Assembly: GCF_000819865.1 (NCBI RefSeq) | Contig: NZ_CDDF01000001.1 | Location: 318,036-382,035 of the forward strand | DNA from: Aeromonas eucrenophila | GTDB taxonomy: Bacteria > Pseudomonadota > Gammaproteobacteria > Enterobacterales > Aeromonadaceae | DNA length: 64,000 bases | Direction: 5' to 3' | Translations under genes and position numbers: made by a program | Shown: in pieces, positions 36,784 through 47,326 of the stretch | How positions within the stretch are numbered: position 1 is the stretch's first letter | How the letters are laid out: every line of letters begins with the position of its first letter | Notes under the pieces: generated by a model | Seen by the model: only the letters and a program-made list of their open reading frames with translations | Database searches by the model: none | What the model was told of the DNA's origin: nothing

Positions 36784-37877
36784 GCATCGCCAATCTGGCT
36801 CGCCGCGTGGTGCGGGCCCTCACCCCTTATCAATCCGCCCGCCGCATCGGGGGCAATGGCCACGTCTGGCTCAACGCCAACGAGGCGCCGCTGGCCTACC
36901 CCTTCACCATCGAGGGCAGCCGCCTCAACCGCTACCCCCAGTGCCAACCGGCCGCCGTGGTGAACGGCTATGCTGCCTATGCAGGGGTGAACCCGGATCA
37001 GGTGCTGGTGAGCCGGGGCGCCGACGAGGCCATCGAGCTGCTGATCCGCACCTTCTGTGAGGCGGGAGAAGATCAGATCCTCATCTGCCCGCCGACCTAC
37101 GGCATGTACGCCATCAGCGCCGAGACCTGCGGGGTCGGCATCGTCGAGCAGCCGCTGACCCCCAGCCGTCAGCCAGACTGGCCCGCCATCCAGGATCGCC
37201 TCTCCGACGTCAAGCTGGTGTTCCTCTGCTCCCCCAACAACCCGACCGGGGATCTGGTGGGTCGCAAGGGCCTGATCAAGCTGCTGGAGAAGGCTCAGGA
37301 TCGCGCCATCGTCGTGGTGGACGAGGCCTACATCGAGTTCTGCCCGGAAAGCTCGGTGGTGGACCTGCTCGCCCGCTTCCCGAACCTGGTGGTGACCCGC
37401 ACCCTCTCCAAGGCCTTCGCACTGGCGGGCATCCGCTGCGGCTTCACTCTGGGGGATCCCGAGGTCATCGCCATGCTGGCCAAGGTAATTGCCCCCTACC
37501 CCATTCCCGAGCCCATCGCCCAGATAGCGGCCCAGGCGCTCTCCCCCATGGGGCTGGAGTTGATGCAGGAGCGGGTTATCGAACTCAACAAGCAAAAGGC
37601 CATCATCAAGGGCGAGCTGGCGAGCCTCCCCTGCGTGAAGGAGATCTTCGAGGACAAGGGCAACTTCGTGCTGGTGCGCTTCGACGACAGCGCCGCGGTG
37701 TTTGCCGCCATGAAGGCCGCCGGCATAGTCCTGCGGGACTTCTCCAGCAAGCCGGGGCTCGACAACAGCCTGCGCATCACCATCGGCTACCAGGGAGAGA
37801 TGGATGCCGTACTCGAGGTGCTGCGCGGCCTCGGTGCCAACAACGTACCCGCCGACAAGATGTCTGCCACTCGCTGA
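36780..37877 (+). CDS. hisC: Histidinol-phosphate aminotransferase
   Basis: PLP-dependent transamination of imidazole acetol phosphate. It has 365 residues (E. coli 356). NLARRVVRALTPYQSARRIGG, CSPNNPTGDLV near 155, VVDEAYIEFCPE near 180 and the PLP lysine in TLSKAFALAGIRCG near 210 are conserved. The ATG overlaps the mini-ORF stop, so it depends on translation through that insert or on independent initiation at the GGATCT-type site before it. Confidence 0.97.
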   Translation: MSIANLARRVVRALTPYQSARRIGGNGHVWLNANEAPLAYPFTIEGSRLNRYPQCQPAAVVNGYAAYAGVNPDQVLVSRGADEAIELLIRTFCEAGEDQILICPPTYGMYAISAETCGVGIVEQPLTPSRQPDWPAIQDRLSDVKLVFLCSPNNPTGDLVGRKGLIKLLEKAQDRAIVVVDEAYIEFCPESSVVDLLARFPNLVVTRTLSKAFALAGIRCGFTLGDPEVIAMLAKVIAPYPIPEPIAQIAAQALSPMGLELMQERVIELNKQKAIIKGELASLPCVKEIFEDKGNFVLVRFDDSAAVFAAMKAAGIVLRDFSSKPGLDNSLRITIGYQGEMDAVLEVLRGLGANNVPADKMSATR

Positions 37878-37891
37878 TAAGGATGTAACCC

Positions 37892-39024
37892 ATGAAGACC
37901 CCATTTTTGTTTATCGACCGCGACGGCACCCTGATCGAGGAGCCGGTGACCGACAAGCAGGTGGACAGCCTCGCCAAGCTGCGCTTCGAGCCCATGGTGA
38001 TCCCGGTGCTGCGCGAGCTGCAGGCCGCCGGCTACGTGCTGGTGATGGTGACCAATCAGGACGGGCTCGGCACTGCCAGCCTGCCCCTTGAGAACTTCCA
38101 GCCCCCCCACGACCTGATGATGCACCTGTTCGAATCTCAGGGTGTGCACTGGGAGCAGGTGCTGATCTGCCCCCACTTCCCCACCGACGGCTGCAGTTGC
38201 CGCAAACCCAACCTCGGGCTGGTGAAGGAGTACCTCGCCTCCGGTCGCATCGACTTTGCCAACTCCTTCGTGATTGGCGATCGGCAGACCGACCTGCAAC
38301 TCGCCGACAACATGGGCATCCGTGGCATTCGCTATCAGCCACAAGATCATGGCTGGCTCGCCATCCGTGATCAGCTGCTGTCCAAGGGACGCGTCGCCGA
38401 GGTGGAGCGCTACACCAAGGAGACCCGCATCCAGGTGGCGGTGGATCTCGACAAGAGCGGCGGCAACCAGATCGCCACCGGCATCGGCTTCTTCGATCAC
38501 ATGCTGGATCAGATAGCCACCCACGCGGGTTTCAGACTGAAGCTCAAGGTGAGCGGCGATCTGCACATCGACGATCACCACACGGTGGAAGACGTCGGCC
38601 TCGCCCTGGGTCAGGCCCTGCGTCAGGCCCTCGGCAGCAAGCGTGGCATCGGTCGCTTCGGCTTCGTGCTGGCGATGGATGAGGTGCAGGCGGTGATCGA
38701 TGGTCGTCCTCGCCACAGCGATGACGCCGCCCCCCTCACCGAGCTGGATGTGGCCACCGCGCTGGACTTGAGCGGCCGCCCCTACTTCGTGTTCGACTGC
38801 CCGAGCGGCTTTGGCCGCGACAGCGTGGGGGAGATGGCCACCGAAATGGTGCCGCACTTCTTCCGTTCCCTGTCGGACGCCATGGCCATCACCTTGCAGA
38901 TGAAGGTCGGCAGCGGCAACACCCATCACCAGGTGGAGGCGCTGTTCAAGGGCTTCGGACGAGCTCTGCGCCAGGCCATCCGGGTCGAGGGGAGCGAGCT
39001 GCCCTCCAGCAAGGGGGTGTTGTG

Positions 39025-39025
<1 letters not shown>
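37892..39025 (+). CDS. hisB: Histidinol-phosphatase / imidazoleglycerol-phosphate dehydratase
   Basis: Bifunctional enzyme. The HAD phosphatase half ([12 protein letters not shown], zinc loop [14 protein letters not shown]) occupies about 1-165 and the dehydratase half ([42 protein letters not shown]) the rest. It has 377 residues against about 355 in E. coli. The excess is an in-frame insert near residues 270-290, between [10 protein letters not shown] and ALDLSGRPY. The inserted [20 protein letters not shown] partly resembles the flanking sequence. Active-site motifs are intact. Confidence 0.96.
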
Positions 39026-40397
<1,372 letters not shown>

Positions 40398-40412
40398 TCG
40401 GAATTGCTGTGT

Positions 40413-40432
40413 GAGCCCGTGTTTACGGGCTC
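40413..40432 (+). terminator. Hairpin after hisA
   Basis: 8-bp stem GAGCCCGT/ACGGGCTC with a 4-base loop and no T tract; it may reduce rather than end transcription. Confidence 0.4.
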
Positions 40433-40525
40433 CCTACTGGCGCATCGTCGAGTCTGAGCCATCATTTATCCTTTAGTAACAATCGACTCTATACTCGACT
40501 GACCCCTTTGCGTCATGGAGGCGCC

Positions 40526-41635
40526 ATGTTCACAGCCCAAGCCGCCACCATCCTGATCGTCGACGATGCTCCCGAGAATCTGATGGTGCTGACGGATCTG
40601 CTCACCCCTGTCTATCGCGTGCTGGCCGCCCAGGGGGGCGAGAAGTGCCTGCGCATCGCCACCGGCTCACCCCGGCCGGATCTCATCCTGCTGGATGTGA
40701 TGATGCCGGACATGGATGGTTATGAGGTGCTGCGCCGGCTGCAAGCCGATCCAGCCACCAGCAACATTCCCGTGGTGCTGCTCACAGCTCTTTCTGATCC
40801 CCGCAGCGAGGCGCAGGGGCTGGCCCTCGGCGCCACCGACTACATCACCAAACCCATCAACCCCGCCATCGTCCAGGCCAGGGTACGCACCCAACTGGAG
40901 GCCAAACAGGCGAGAGAAGGGCTGCAGAGCCAGAATGCCCTGCTGGAGGCCGAGGTATCGAGGCGCATGGCGGAGAACGACCTGATCCAGCAGGTTTCCA
41001 TCCGCGCCCTCGCCCATCTGGCGGAGATCCGGGATCCCGAGACCGGCAACCACATACTGCGCACCCAGCTCTATGTGCGCCATCTCGCCATCGGTCTGGC
41101 GAGCCATCCCCGTTTCAGCGACACCCTGACCCCCGCCTACATAGAGCTGCTCAGCCGCTCTGCCCCCCTGCACGATATCGGCAAGGTGGGGATCCCGGAT
41201 CAGATCCTGCTCAAGCCGGGCAAGCTGACCGATGAGGAGTGGCCCATCATGCGCACCCACGCCAAGCTCGGCAGCGACGCCATCGAGGAGGCGGAGCGGG
41301 ACATAGATCAGCCCCTGGCCTTCCTCACCCTGGCCAAGGAGATAGCGCACTGGCACCACGAGAAGTGGGATGGCAGCGGTTATCCCGACGGGTTGAACGG
41401 CGACGACATCCCTGTCTCCGCCCGGCTGATGGCGCTGGCCGATGTGTTCGATGCCCTCGTCACCGTCCGGGTCTACAAGCCCCCCATGCCATACCAACAA
41501 GCGAGGAGTCTTATCCTCGCGGGCAGCGGGCTGCACTTCGATCCGGACGTGGTGGCCGTCTTCGATGCCCAGTTCGAGCAGTTCATCGCCATCGCCGAGC
41601 GCTACCGTGACGATCACGAGGTGCCCCATGACTAG
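40526..41635 (+). CDS. Response regulator with HD-GYP domain
   Basis: A 369-residue two-domain protein. The receiver domain (about 1-125) has the phospho-acceptor Asp57 in LLDVMMPDMDGY and TALSDP/KP. A short coiled coil leads to an HD-GYP phosphodiesterase domain with H216-D217 (LHDIGKVGIPD) and G285-Y286-P287 (DGSGYPDG), followed by SARLMALADVFDAL. The residues needed for c-di-GMP hydrolysis appear present. GGAGG lies just before the ATG at 40526. It is inserted between hisA and hisF, together with the hybrid kinase that follows. Confidence 0.93.
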   Translation: MFTAQAATILIVDDAPENLMVLTDLLTPVYRVLAAQGGEKCLRIATGSPRPDLILLDVMMPDMDGYEVLRRLQADPATSNIPVVLLTALSDPRSEAQGLALGATDYITKPINPAIVQARVRTQLEAKQAREGLQSQNALLEAEVSRRMAENDLIQQVSIRALAHLAEIRDPETGNHILRTQLYVRHLAIGLASHPRFSDTLTPAYIELLSRSAPLHDIGKVGIPDQILLKPGKLTDEEWPIMRTHAKLGSDAIEEAERDIDQPLAFLTLAKEIAHWHHEKWDGSGYPDGLNGDDIPVSARLMALADVFDALVTVRVYKPPMPYQQARSLILAGSGLHFDPDVVAVFDAQFEQFIAIAERYRDDHEVPHD

Positions 41636-41717
41636 GCTACCACCGCTCGCCAAGGCCCCGGCCACACCGGCTGAATGCCCCAGGATCCCACCGTCGCCCG
41701 AGGAGCGTCCCGCATGA
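41628..41717 (+). CDS. Possible coupling mini-ORF between the HD-GYP and kinase genes
   Basis: A 29-codon frame starting at an ATG inside the last codons of the HD-GYP gene ([11 protein letters not shown]...) and ending with a TGA that overlaps the kinase ATG (ATGA). The bases before the kinase start resemble the HD-GYP 3' end: GTCCCGCATGAA against GTGCCCCATGAC, giving VPHE against VPHD. The match is short, so this may be chance. Confidence 0.3.
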   Translation: MTRLPPLAKAPATPAECPRIPPSPEERPA

Positions 41718-44700
41718 AATGGATTTTCCCCCTGAGCAGGCATCAATGGATAGGCGCCTGCCTGCTGGCCATACTGATGCCCCTGTTCGTGCTGCTGATC
41801 CGGCTCCAGCTGCCCATTCCCGTCGAGGAGCGGCCGCTGCTGGTGCTGTTCATGTTGCCCATCATCGTCTGCGCCCTGCTGGGGGGGCTGTTGCCCGGCC
41901 TCATCAGCACCCTCTGCGTGGCCCTGATGACCGCCTATTTCATTCTGTCACCGCGCCATGAGCTCTATATCGCCTCCGGCCAGGACCAGGTGCAGTGGGG
42001 CCTGCTCGTCGCCAACGGTGTCCTGATCACCCTGCTGAGCGCGGCCATGCACCGCTCCCGCGTCAGGGAGAGCCAGCGCTGGCAGGAGCTGCTGAACACC
42101 CAGTCCCGGCTGCGACAGAGTGAGGATCGCTTTCAGGCCACCTTCGAGCAGGCCGCCGTCGGTATCGCCCTGGTCTCCCCCGACGGCACCTGGCTGCGGG
42201 TCAACCAGCGCCTGTGCGACATGGTGGGCTATAGCGCCGACGAGCTGATGGAGATGACCTTCCAGCAGATCACCCACCCGGACGATCTCTTCATCGATCA
42301 GAGCTATGTCGATCAGGTCCTGGCCGGCGAGCGCCAGCACTATGCCTTGGAGAAGCGCTACCTGCGCAAGGGGGGCGAGGCGTTCTGGATCACCCTGACC
42401 ACGACTCTGGTCAAGGATCTGCAGGGGCAACCGGATTACTTCATCTCCATCATCGAGGACAACCAGCAGCGCAAGGAGACCGAAGCCGCCCTGCGTCGCA
42501 ACGAGGTGATCCTGCGCGAATCCCAGCGCCTGGCCAAGATCGGCAACTGGCGCTGGCACCTGGTTCAGGACACCCACTACTGGTCCCCGGAGATCTTTCG
42601 CATCTACGGTCGGGATCCCTCGCTCCCCCCGGCCGTCTACCCCGAGGTGCAGAACTACTTCACCCCACAGGCCTGGCACACCCTGAGCCAGGCCGTGGAT
42701 CGCTGCCTGCAGGATGGCGCCCCCTACGAGTGCGATGCCGAGGTCATCACCCCCAGCGGGGAGGCCGCCTGGATCATCGCCCGTGGCACTGCCCTGCGAG
42801 ACGAGAGCGGTACCATCGTGGAGCTGTACGGCACTGTGCAGGACATCACGGAGCGCAAGCTGGCCGAGCAGCAATTGCGACAGCTGTCCCTGGCCCTGGA
42901 GCAGAGCCCGGACGGGATCTTCATCACCAATACCGAATCGCGCATCGAATATGCCAATGCCGCCTTCCTGGCCGCCAGCGGTTATACGGAGGAAGAGGTG
43001 CTGGGGCAAAGTCCTCAGCTGTTCGACTCCGGCCTCACCCCGCCCGCCACCCATGTCGCCCTGCAGGATGCCCTCAAACGCGGCCAGCGCTGGCACGGGG
43101 AGTTCATCAACCAGCGCAAGGATGGCAGCCACTATCAGGTGCTGGCCTCCATCTCCCCCATTCGCCGGGATAACGACCAGGTGACCCACTTCGTGACGGT
43201 GCAGGCGGACATCACCGAGAAGAAGCAGCTCGGGGAGGAGCTGGATCAGTATCGCTTCCACCTGGAGGAGATGGTCAGCGAACGCACCCAGCAACTGGCC
43301 CAGGCACACCAGCGCGCCGAGAGCGCCAACCAGGCCAAGAGCGCCTTCCTCGCCAACATGAGCCACGAGATCCGCACCCCCATGAACGCCATTCTGGGGC
43401 TCACCTACCTGCTCAAGCGGGATGCCAAGGAAGCCGGCCAGCACGATCGGCTGGAGAAGATAGACAACGCGGCCCAGCACCTGCTCACCCTCATCAACGA
43501 CATCCTGGATCTCTCCAAGATCGATGCGGGCAAGATGCTGCTGGAGTGCCACGACTTCTCTCTCGTCGCCATGCTGGACAACGTCTGCGCCCTGATGGAC
43601 GAGCAGGCCAGCGCCAAGGGGCTCGCCATCCAGATCGATCTCGATGGCGCCCCGGTCTGGCTCAACGGCGACATCACCCGCCTGCGCCAGGCGCTGCTCA
43701 ACTACGCCGGCAATGCCATCAAGTTCACCGAGACCGGCACCATCACCCTGCGGGTGCGGATGCTGCGCAAGCTGCTCAGCGGCTACCAACTGCGCTTCGA
43801 GGTGGAGGACAGCGGCATCGGCATCACGGCGGTGCAGCGCGAGCGGCTGTTCCAGGCCTTCGAGCAGGCCGATGTCTCCACCACCCGCAAATACGGCGGC
43901 ACCGGTCTCGGGCTGGCCATCACCAGCCGTCTGGCCAAGCTGATGGGAGGCGAGGTAGGGGTCGAAAGCACGCCCGGCAAGGGCAGCTGCTTCTGGTTCA
44001 CCGCGCAGCTCGCCCCGGGCAAGAGCATTCCCCTGCCACCGGTACTGCCGAGCCAGCCGAGGCAACCCTTCTTCTCCTCCTACCCGGCTCGCCTGCTGCT
44101 GGTGGAGGACAATGCCATCAACCGGGAGGTGATCACCGAGCTGCTCACCGGCAGCGGCCTCGTCATAGAGACGGCGGTCAACGGGCTGGATGCGCTGGAC
44201 AAGATCCGCCACCAATCGTTCGATCTCATCCTGATGGACATACAGATGCCGCTGATGGATGGTTACAGCGCCACCCGCGCCATCCGGGCCCTGCCCGATC
44301 AGGATCAGGTGCCCATACTGGCGCTCACCGCCAGTGCGTTCGAGGAGGACAGGAAGGCCTGCGAGGCCGCCGGCATGAACGACTTCATCACCAAACCCGT
44401 CACCCCGGCCAGGCTGTTCGAGGCGCTGCGGCAATGGTTGCCAGCGGATACCCCCGCAACCTCGCCTCAGCGGCCCGCCGAGCGCTGGTGCGCCCCCCTC
44501 GCCCGGCTGCAGGAGATGCCCGGCTGGGATCTGGTGCAGGGCCTGGCGGCGCTGCAAGGGGATCAACAGAAATACCTCAGGCTGCTGCGCTTCTTCGCGG
44601 TCCAGCATCGAGGAGACACCGAACGCCTGGCCGAATGCCTGGCAAAGGGGGATCGCCCCTGTGCCATTGGCCTGGCCCACAGCCTGCGCGGCGCCGCCTC

Positions 44701-45133
44701 GACCCTGGGTCTGACCAGCCTTGCCGAGCAGGGGTTGCAGCTGGAGCAGGCCTTGCGGGCACAGGAAGAGGATCTGCTGGCCGCCCTGATCGCCGGCATA
44801 GGCCGGGATCTGGTCGAGCTTGAGCTCCGGCTGGGAGCCGAGGATGAGCAGACGGACATGGTTTCCCCCCTGCCAAGCAGCCACTGGCAGCAGCAGTTGC
44901 TGCGCCAGCTGGAGGCGCTGCTGGCCCAGAGCGATACCGCCGCCATAACCCTGTTCGATCAGCACGCCGGCGCCATGCTTGTCGGCCTTGGTGAACAGGG
45001 CACCCTGCTCGCCCAGCAGCTGAAGGGGTTCGACTTCGACGGCGCCCTGATCACCATCAGGGGGCTGAAGCAGGTGGAGAACAACCTGCTGGCCTTCCAT
45101 TCGGAGGGATCCGGCGCCATCACCCGACATTGA
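41714..45133 (+). CDS. Hybrid sensor histidine kinase (PAS, HisKA, HATPase, REC, HPt)
   Basis: A 1139-residue inner-membrane kinase. N-terminal helices (about 8-120) resemble the KdpD-type DUF4118 membrane domain. Three PAS units follow, near 140-255 ([15 protein letters not shown]), 275-390 and 395-510 ([14 protein letters not shown]). The phospho-acceptor His551 is in [11 protein letters not shown]. ATPase boxes include EDSGIGI and GTGLGLAI. The receiver has Asp842 ([12 protein letters not shown]) and the HPt has His989 ([12 protein letters not shown]). It ends in a phosphorelay HPt that could pass phosphate to the HD-GYP regulator beside it. The ATG at 41714 has AGGAG upstream. Confidence 0.93.
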   Translation: MKWIFPLSRHQWIGACLLAILMPLFVLLIRLQLPIPVEERPLLVLFMLPIIVCALLGGLLPGLISTLCVALMTAYFILSPRHELYIASGQDQVQWGLLVANGVLITLLSAAMHRSRVRESQRWQELLNTQSRLRQSEDRFQATFEQAAVGIALVSPDGTWLRVNQRLCDMVGYSADELMEMTFQQITHPDDLFIDQSYVDQVLAGERQHYALEKRYLRKGGEAFWITLTTTLVKDLQGQPDYFISIIEDNQQRKETEAALRRNEVILRESQRLAKIGNWRWHLVQDTHYWSPEIFRIYGRDPSLPPAVYPEVQNYFTPQAWHTLSQAVDRCLQDGAPYECDAEVITPSGEAAWIIARGTALRDESGTIVELYGTVQDITERKLAEQQLRQLSLALEQSPDGIFITNTESRIEYANAAFLAASGYTEEEVLGQSPQLFDSGLTPPATHVALQDALKRGQRWHGEFINQRKDGSHYQVLASISPIRRDNDQVTHFVTVQADITEKKQLGEELDQYRFHLEEMVSERTQQLAQAHQRAESANQAKSAFLANMSHEIRTPMNAILGLTYLLKRDAKEAGQHDRLEKIDNAAQHLLTLINDILDLSKIDAGKMLLECHDFSLVAMLDNVCALMDEQASAKGLAIQIDLDGAPVWLNGDITRLRQALLNYAGNAIKFTETGTITLRVRMLRKLLSGYQLRFEVEDSGIGITAVQRERLFQAFEQADVSTTRKYGGTGLGLAITSRLAKLMGGEVGVESTPGKGSCFWFTAQLAPGKSIPLPPVLPSQPRQPFFSSYPARLLLVEDNAINREVITELLTGSGLVIETAVNGLDALDKIRHQSFDLILMDIQMPLMDGYSATRAIRALPDQDQVPILALTASAFEEDRKACEAAGMNDFITKPVTPARLFEALRQWLPADTPATSPQRPAERWCAPLARLQEMPGWDLVQGLAALQGDQQKYLRLLRFFAVQHRGDTERLAECLAKGDRPCAIGLAHSLRGAASTLGLTSLAEQGLQLEQALRAQEEDLLAALIAGIGRDLVELELRLGAEDEQTDMVSPLPSSHWQQQLLRQLEALLAQSDTAAITLFDQHAGAMLVGLGEQGTLLAQQLKGFDFDGALITIRGLKQVENNLLAFHSEGSGAITRH

Positions 45134-45165
45134 GGGGCGGCGCAGAGAGGAATGCGGAGAAAGGG

Positions 45166-45196
45166 TTGGATCGGGGCACGAGGTCGTGCTTATAGT
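45166..45196 (+). promoter_or_regulatory. Possible promoter for hisF-hisI
   Basis: TTGGAT, 19 bases, TATAGT, in the gap between the kinase gene and hisF. The spacing is longer than ideal. If real, it would let hisFI be expressed apart from the attenuator-controlled genes. Confidence 0.3.
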
Positions 45197-45319
45197 GTGG
45201 GCTCTTTGCCCCTAGGCCCATACCGGCGCCATGCCAGCCCGCTTTATCCAGGATCACGAGAAAGCCGGCATCACCCGGCTGAATCGATTGTTAACCGTGC
45301 TTTACATGGAGCAACGAGC

Positions 45320-46093
45320 ATGTTGTCAAAGCGTATTATCCCCTGTCTCGACGTCAAAGACGGCGTCGTGGTCAAGGGAGTGCAGTTTCGAAATCACGAA
45401 GTGATGGGGGGCATAGTCGAGCTGGCCCGCCGCTACGCCAGCGAGGGGGCCGACGAGCTGGTGTTCTATGACATCACCGCCTCCAGCGACGCCCGGGTGG
45501 TGGACAAGAGCTGGGTGAGCCGGGTCGCCGAGGTCATCGACATTCCGTTCTGCGTCGCCGGCGGCATCAAGAGCGTGGAAGACGCGCGCCAGATCCTGGA
45601 GTTTGGCGCCGACAAGGTCTCCATCAACTCCCCCGCTCTGGCGGATCCGACCCTGATCACGGCGCTGGCCGAGCGCTTCGGCGTGCAGTGCGTGGTAGTC
45701 GGCATCGACTCCTACTTCGATGCCGCCATCGGCGAGTATCAGGTCAAGCAGTTCACCGGCGACGAGAGCCGCACCCGCACCACCGCCTGGACCACCCTGG
45801 AGTGGGTCAAGGAGGTGCAAAAGCGCGGCGCGGGTGAAATCGTGCTGAACGTGATGAACCAGGACGGCATGCGCCAGGGTTACGATCTCGAGCAGCTCAA
45901 GCTGGTGCGGGCTCTGTGCAAGGTGCCGCTCATCGCCTCCGGTGGCGCCGGCACCATGGCACACTTCCTCGATGCCTTTACCCTCGCCGACGTGGACGGT
46001 GCCCTGGCGGCCTCCGTGTTCCACAAGGGCCTTATCCCCATTCCCGAATTGAAACGCTGGCTGAAAAACGAAGGAGTCGCCATCCGTGAATAA
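45320..46093 (+). CDS. hisF: Imidazole glycerol phosphate synthase, cyclase subunit
   Basis: TIM-barrel cyclase, partner of HisH, 257 residues (E. coli 258). [20 protein letters not shown] and the paired catalytic Asp (CLDVKD and NVMNQDGM) are conserved, as is the [10 protein letters not shown] region. GGAG lies 8 bases before the ATG. The frame is open upstream to 45152 but the family start is 45320. It is separated from hisA by about 4.9 kb. Confidence 0.97.
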   Translation: MLSKRIIPCLDVKDGVVVKGVQFRNHEVMGGIVELARRYASEGADELVFYDITASSDARVVDKSWVSRVAEVIDIPFCVAGGIKSVEDARQILEFGADKVSINSPALADPTLITALAERFGVQCVVVGIDSYFDAAIGEYQVKQFTGDESRTRTTAWTTLEWVKEVQKRGAGEIVLNVMNQDGMRQGYDLEQLKLVRALCKVPLIASGGAGTMAHFLDAFTLADVDGALAASVFHKGLIPIPELKRWLKNEGVAIRE

Positions 46094-46721
46094 CCAAGCT
46101 GTAAACAACCAGACCCCGCTGGCCGAGCGCCTGGATTGGGCCAAATGTGAGGGAATGATCCCCGCCATCGTCCAGCACGCCGCGAGCGGTCAGGTGCTGA
46201 TGCAGGGCTTTATGACCCGCGAAGCGCTGGAAAAAACCCAGGCCACCGGCCAGGTCACCTTCTTCAGCCGCAGCAAGCAGCGGCTCTGGACCAAGGGCGA
46301 GAGCTCGGGCCATGTGCTCAAACTCGTCGCCATCAGTACCGATTGTGACAACGATTCCCTGCTGATCGCCGCCGACCCAGTGGGCCCCACCTGCCATTTG
46401 GGCACTGTCTCCTGCTTCGATGGTCATCCGCTCCCGCCGCTGGGTTTCATCGCCGAGCTCGAGCAGATCCTGGCGGCGCGCAAGGGCGCGGATCCCGCCA
46501 CCAGCTACACCGCCAGCCTCTACGGCAAGGGCACCAAGCGCATCGCCCAGAAGGTCGGTGAAGAAGGGGTTGAAGTGGCCCTGGCCGCCATGGCCAAGGA
46601 CAGGGAGGAGCTCATCAACGAGTCCGCGGACCTGCTCTATCACCTGACCGTGCTGCTGCAAAATGAGGGGCTGGGCCTGCAGGATGTGGTGCAGCGCCTC
46701 TATGAGCGCCACACCAAGTAG
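46086..46721 (+). CDS. hisI: Phosphoribosyl-AMP cyclohydrolase / phosphoribosyl-ATP pyrophosphatase
   Basis: Bifunctional HisIE for the second and third steps of histidine synthesis, 211 residues (E. coli 203). The cyclohydrolase half has [33 protein letters not shown] and CDNDSLL; the pyrophosphatase half has [19 protein letters not shown]. The start is GTG at 46086, overlapping hisF by 8 bases. Last gene of the his set, with a terminator 20 bases after it. Confidence 0.96.
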   Translation: MNNQAVNNQTPLAERLDWAKCEGMIPAIVQHAASGQVLMQGFMTREALEKTQATGQVTFFSRSKQRLWTKGESSGHVLKLVAISTDCDNDSLLIAADPVGPTCHLGTVSCFDGHPLPPLGFIAELEQILAARKGADPATSYTASLYGKGTKRIAQKVGEEGVEVALAAMAKDREELINESADLLYHLTVLLQNEGLGLQDVVQRLYERHTK

Positions 46722-46740
46722 TCTTTGAACTGAACAAAGC

Positions 46741-46766
46741 AAAACGGGCCATTGGCCCGTTTTTTG
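46741..46766 (+). terminator. Terminator of the his operon
   Basis: Stem AAAACGGGCC/GGCCCGTTTT with a 3-base loop, running into TTTTTTG. Confidence 0.92.
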
Positions 46767-46917
46767 TGCCCGCAATTTGGGAAGGGCAAGTCACTGTGCG
46801 GCTGACTGAAGCTGACCTGAACAAAGGGTCCTTTTGACGCCGCAGATGGGGGCTGCCCAGCAGGAATATTCCTCTCAATAATGGCGCTACCGCTTTCCCT
46901 CCACCGTCAGAGGCCTT

Positions 46918-47217
46918 ATGAGCAAATATCAGTTCTTCCACCAGCAGCAAGATCCCGCCAGCGTCACCTTCCTGCCGATGTCCTCCCCCACTTTCTTGTC
47001 TGAAAAGGCACAACTGCTCGAACAGGGTTTCGAGGTGGTGGGAGATTACATAGACGCGGCAGATGACCAGGAGGCCATCGAGAAATTCAGGAGCGGCATG
47101 ATTGAACCGCTCTCCGAGTACACCAAGGCCACCGAGGCAGGGGGACTCTACCATCTCATCTCGGGCATTGGGGAATCGATCGGCAAACACCTGAAGGGGA
47201 CTAACAGCCCACGCTGA
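46918..47217 (+). CDS. Small hypothetical protein
   Basis: A 99-residue soluble acidic protein (MSKYQFFHQQQDPASVTFLP, then EKAQLLEQGFEVVGDYIDA and IGESIGKHLKG). No family is recognised. AGAGG lies before the ATG, codon use is normal and a terminator follows, so it is probably a real gene. Confidence 0.65.
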   Translation: MSKYQFFHQQQDPASVTFLPMSSPTFLSEKAQLLEQGFEVVGDYIDAADDQEAIEKFRSGMIEPLSEYTKATEAGGLYHLISGIGESIGKHLKGTNSPR

Positions 47218-47280
47218 TGGCCCTGCTGGTAACAGCAACCCTATACCGATACGGCTGATAGTCTCCTCCTAATCTCCCAA

Positions 47281-47310
47281 TAAAAGAACGGGCCTCGTCC
47301 CGTTCTTTTA
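47281..47310. terminator. Bidirectional terminator
   Basis: 12-bp stem TAAAAGAACGGG/CCCGTTCTTTTA with a 6-base loop, shared by the small hypothetical gene and the convergent acyl-CoA ligase gene. Confidence 0.85.
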
Positions 47311-47326
47311 TTGCATGTACGACCCG

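Noticed and set aside
40413-40432. Hairpin after hisA as a full terminator
   Set aside because: No T tract follows, so it was listed only as a weak hairpin.
41948-45130. A 1060-codon open frame on the minus strand
   Set aside because: It is antisense to the hybrid kinase, whose domains are certain; the composition is Gly/Gln/Leu-rich shadow sequence typical of high-GC coding DNA.
45200-45319. A remnant of the hisA 3' end just before hisF, which would mark the insertion scar
   Set aside because: Only a few bases (GGCGCCAT) match; too short to claim.
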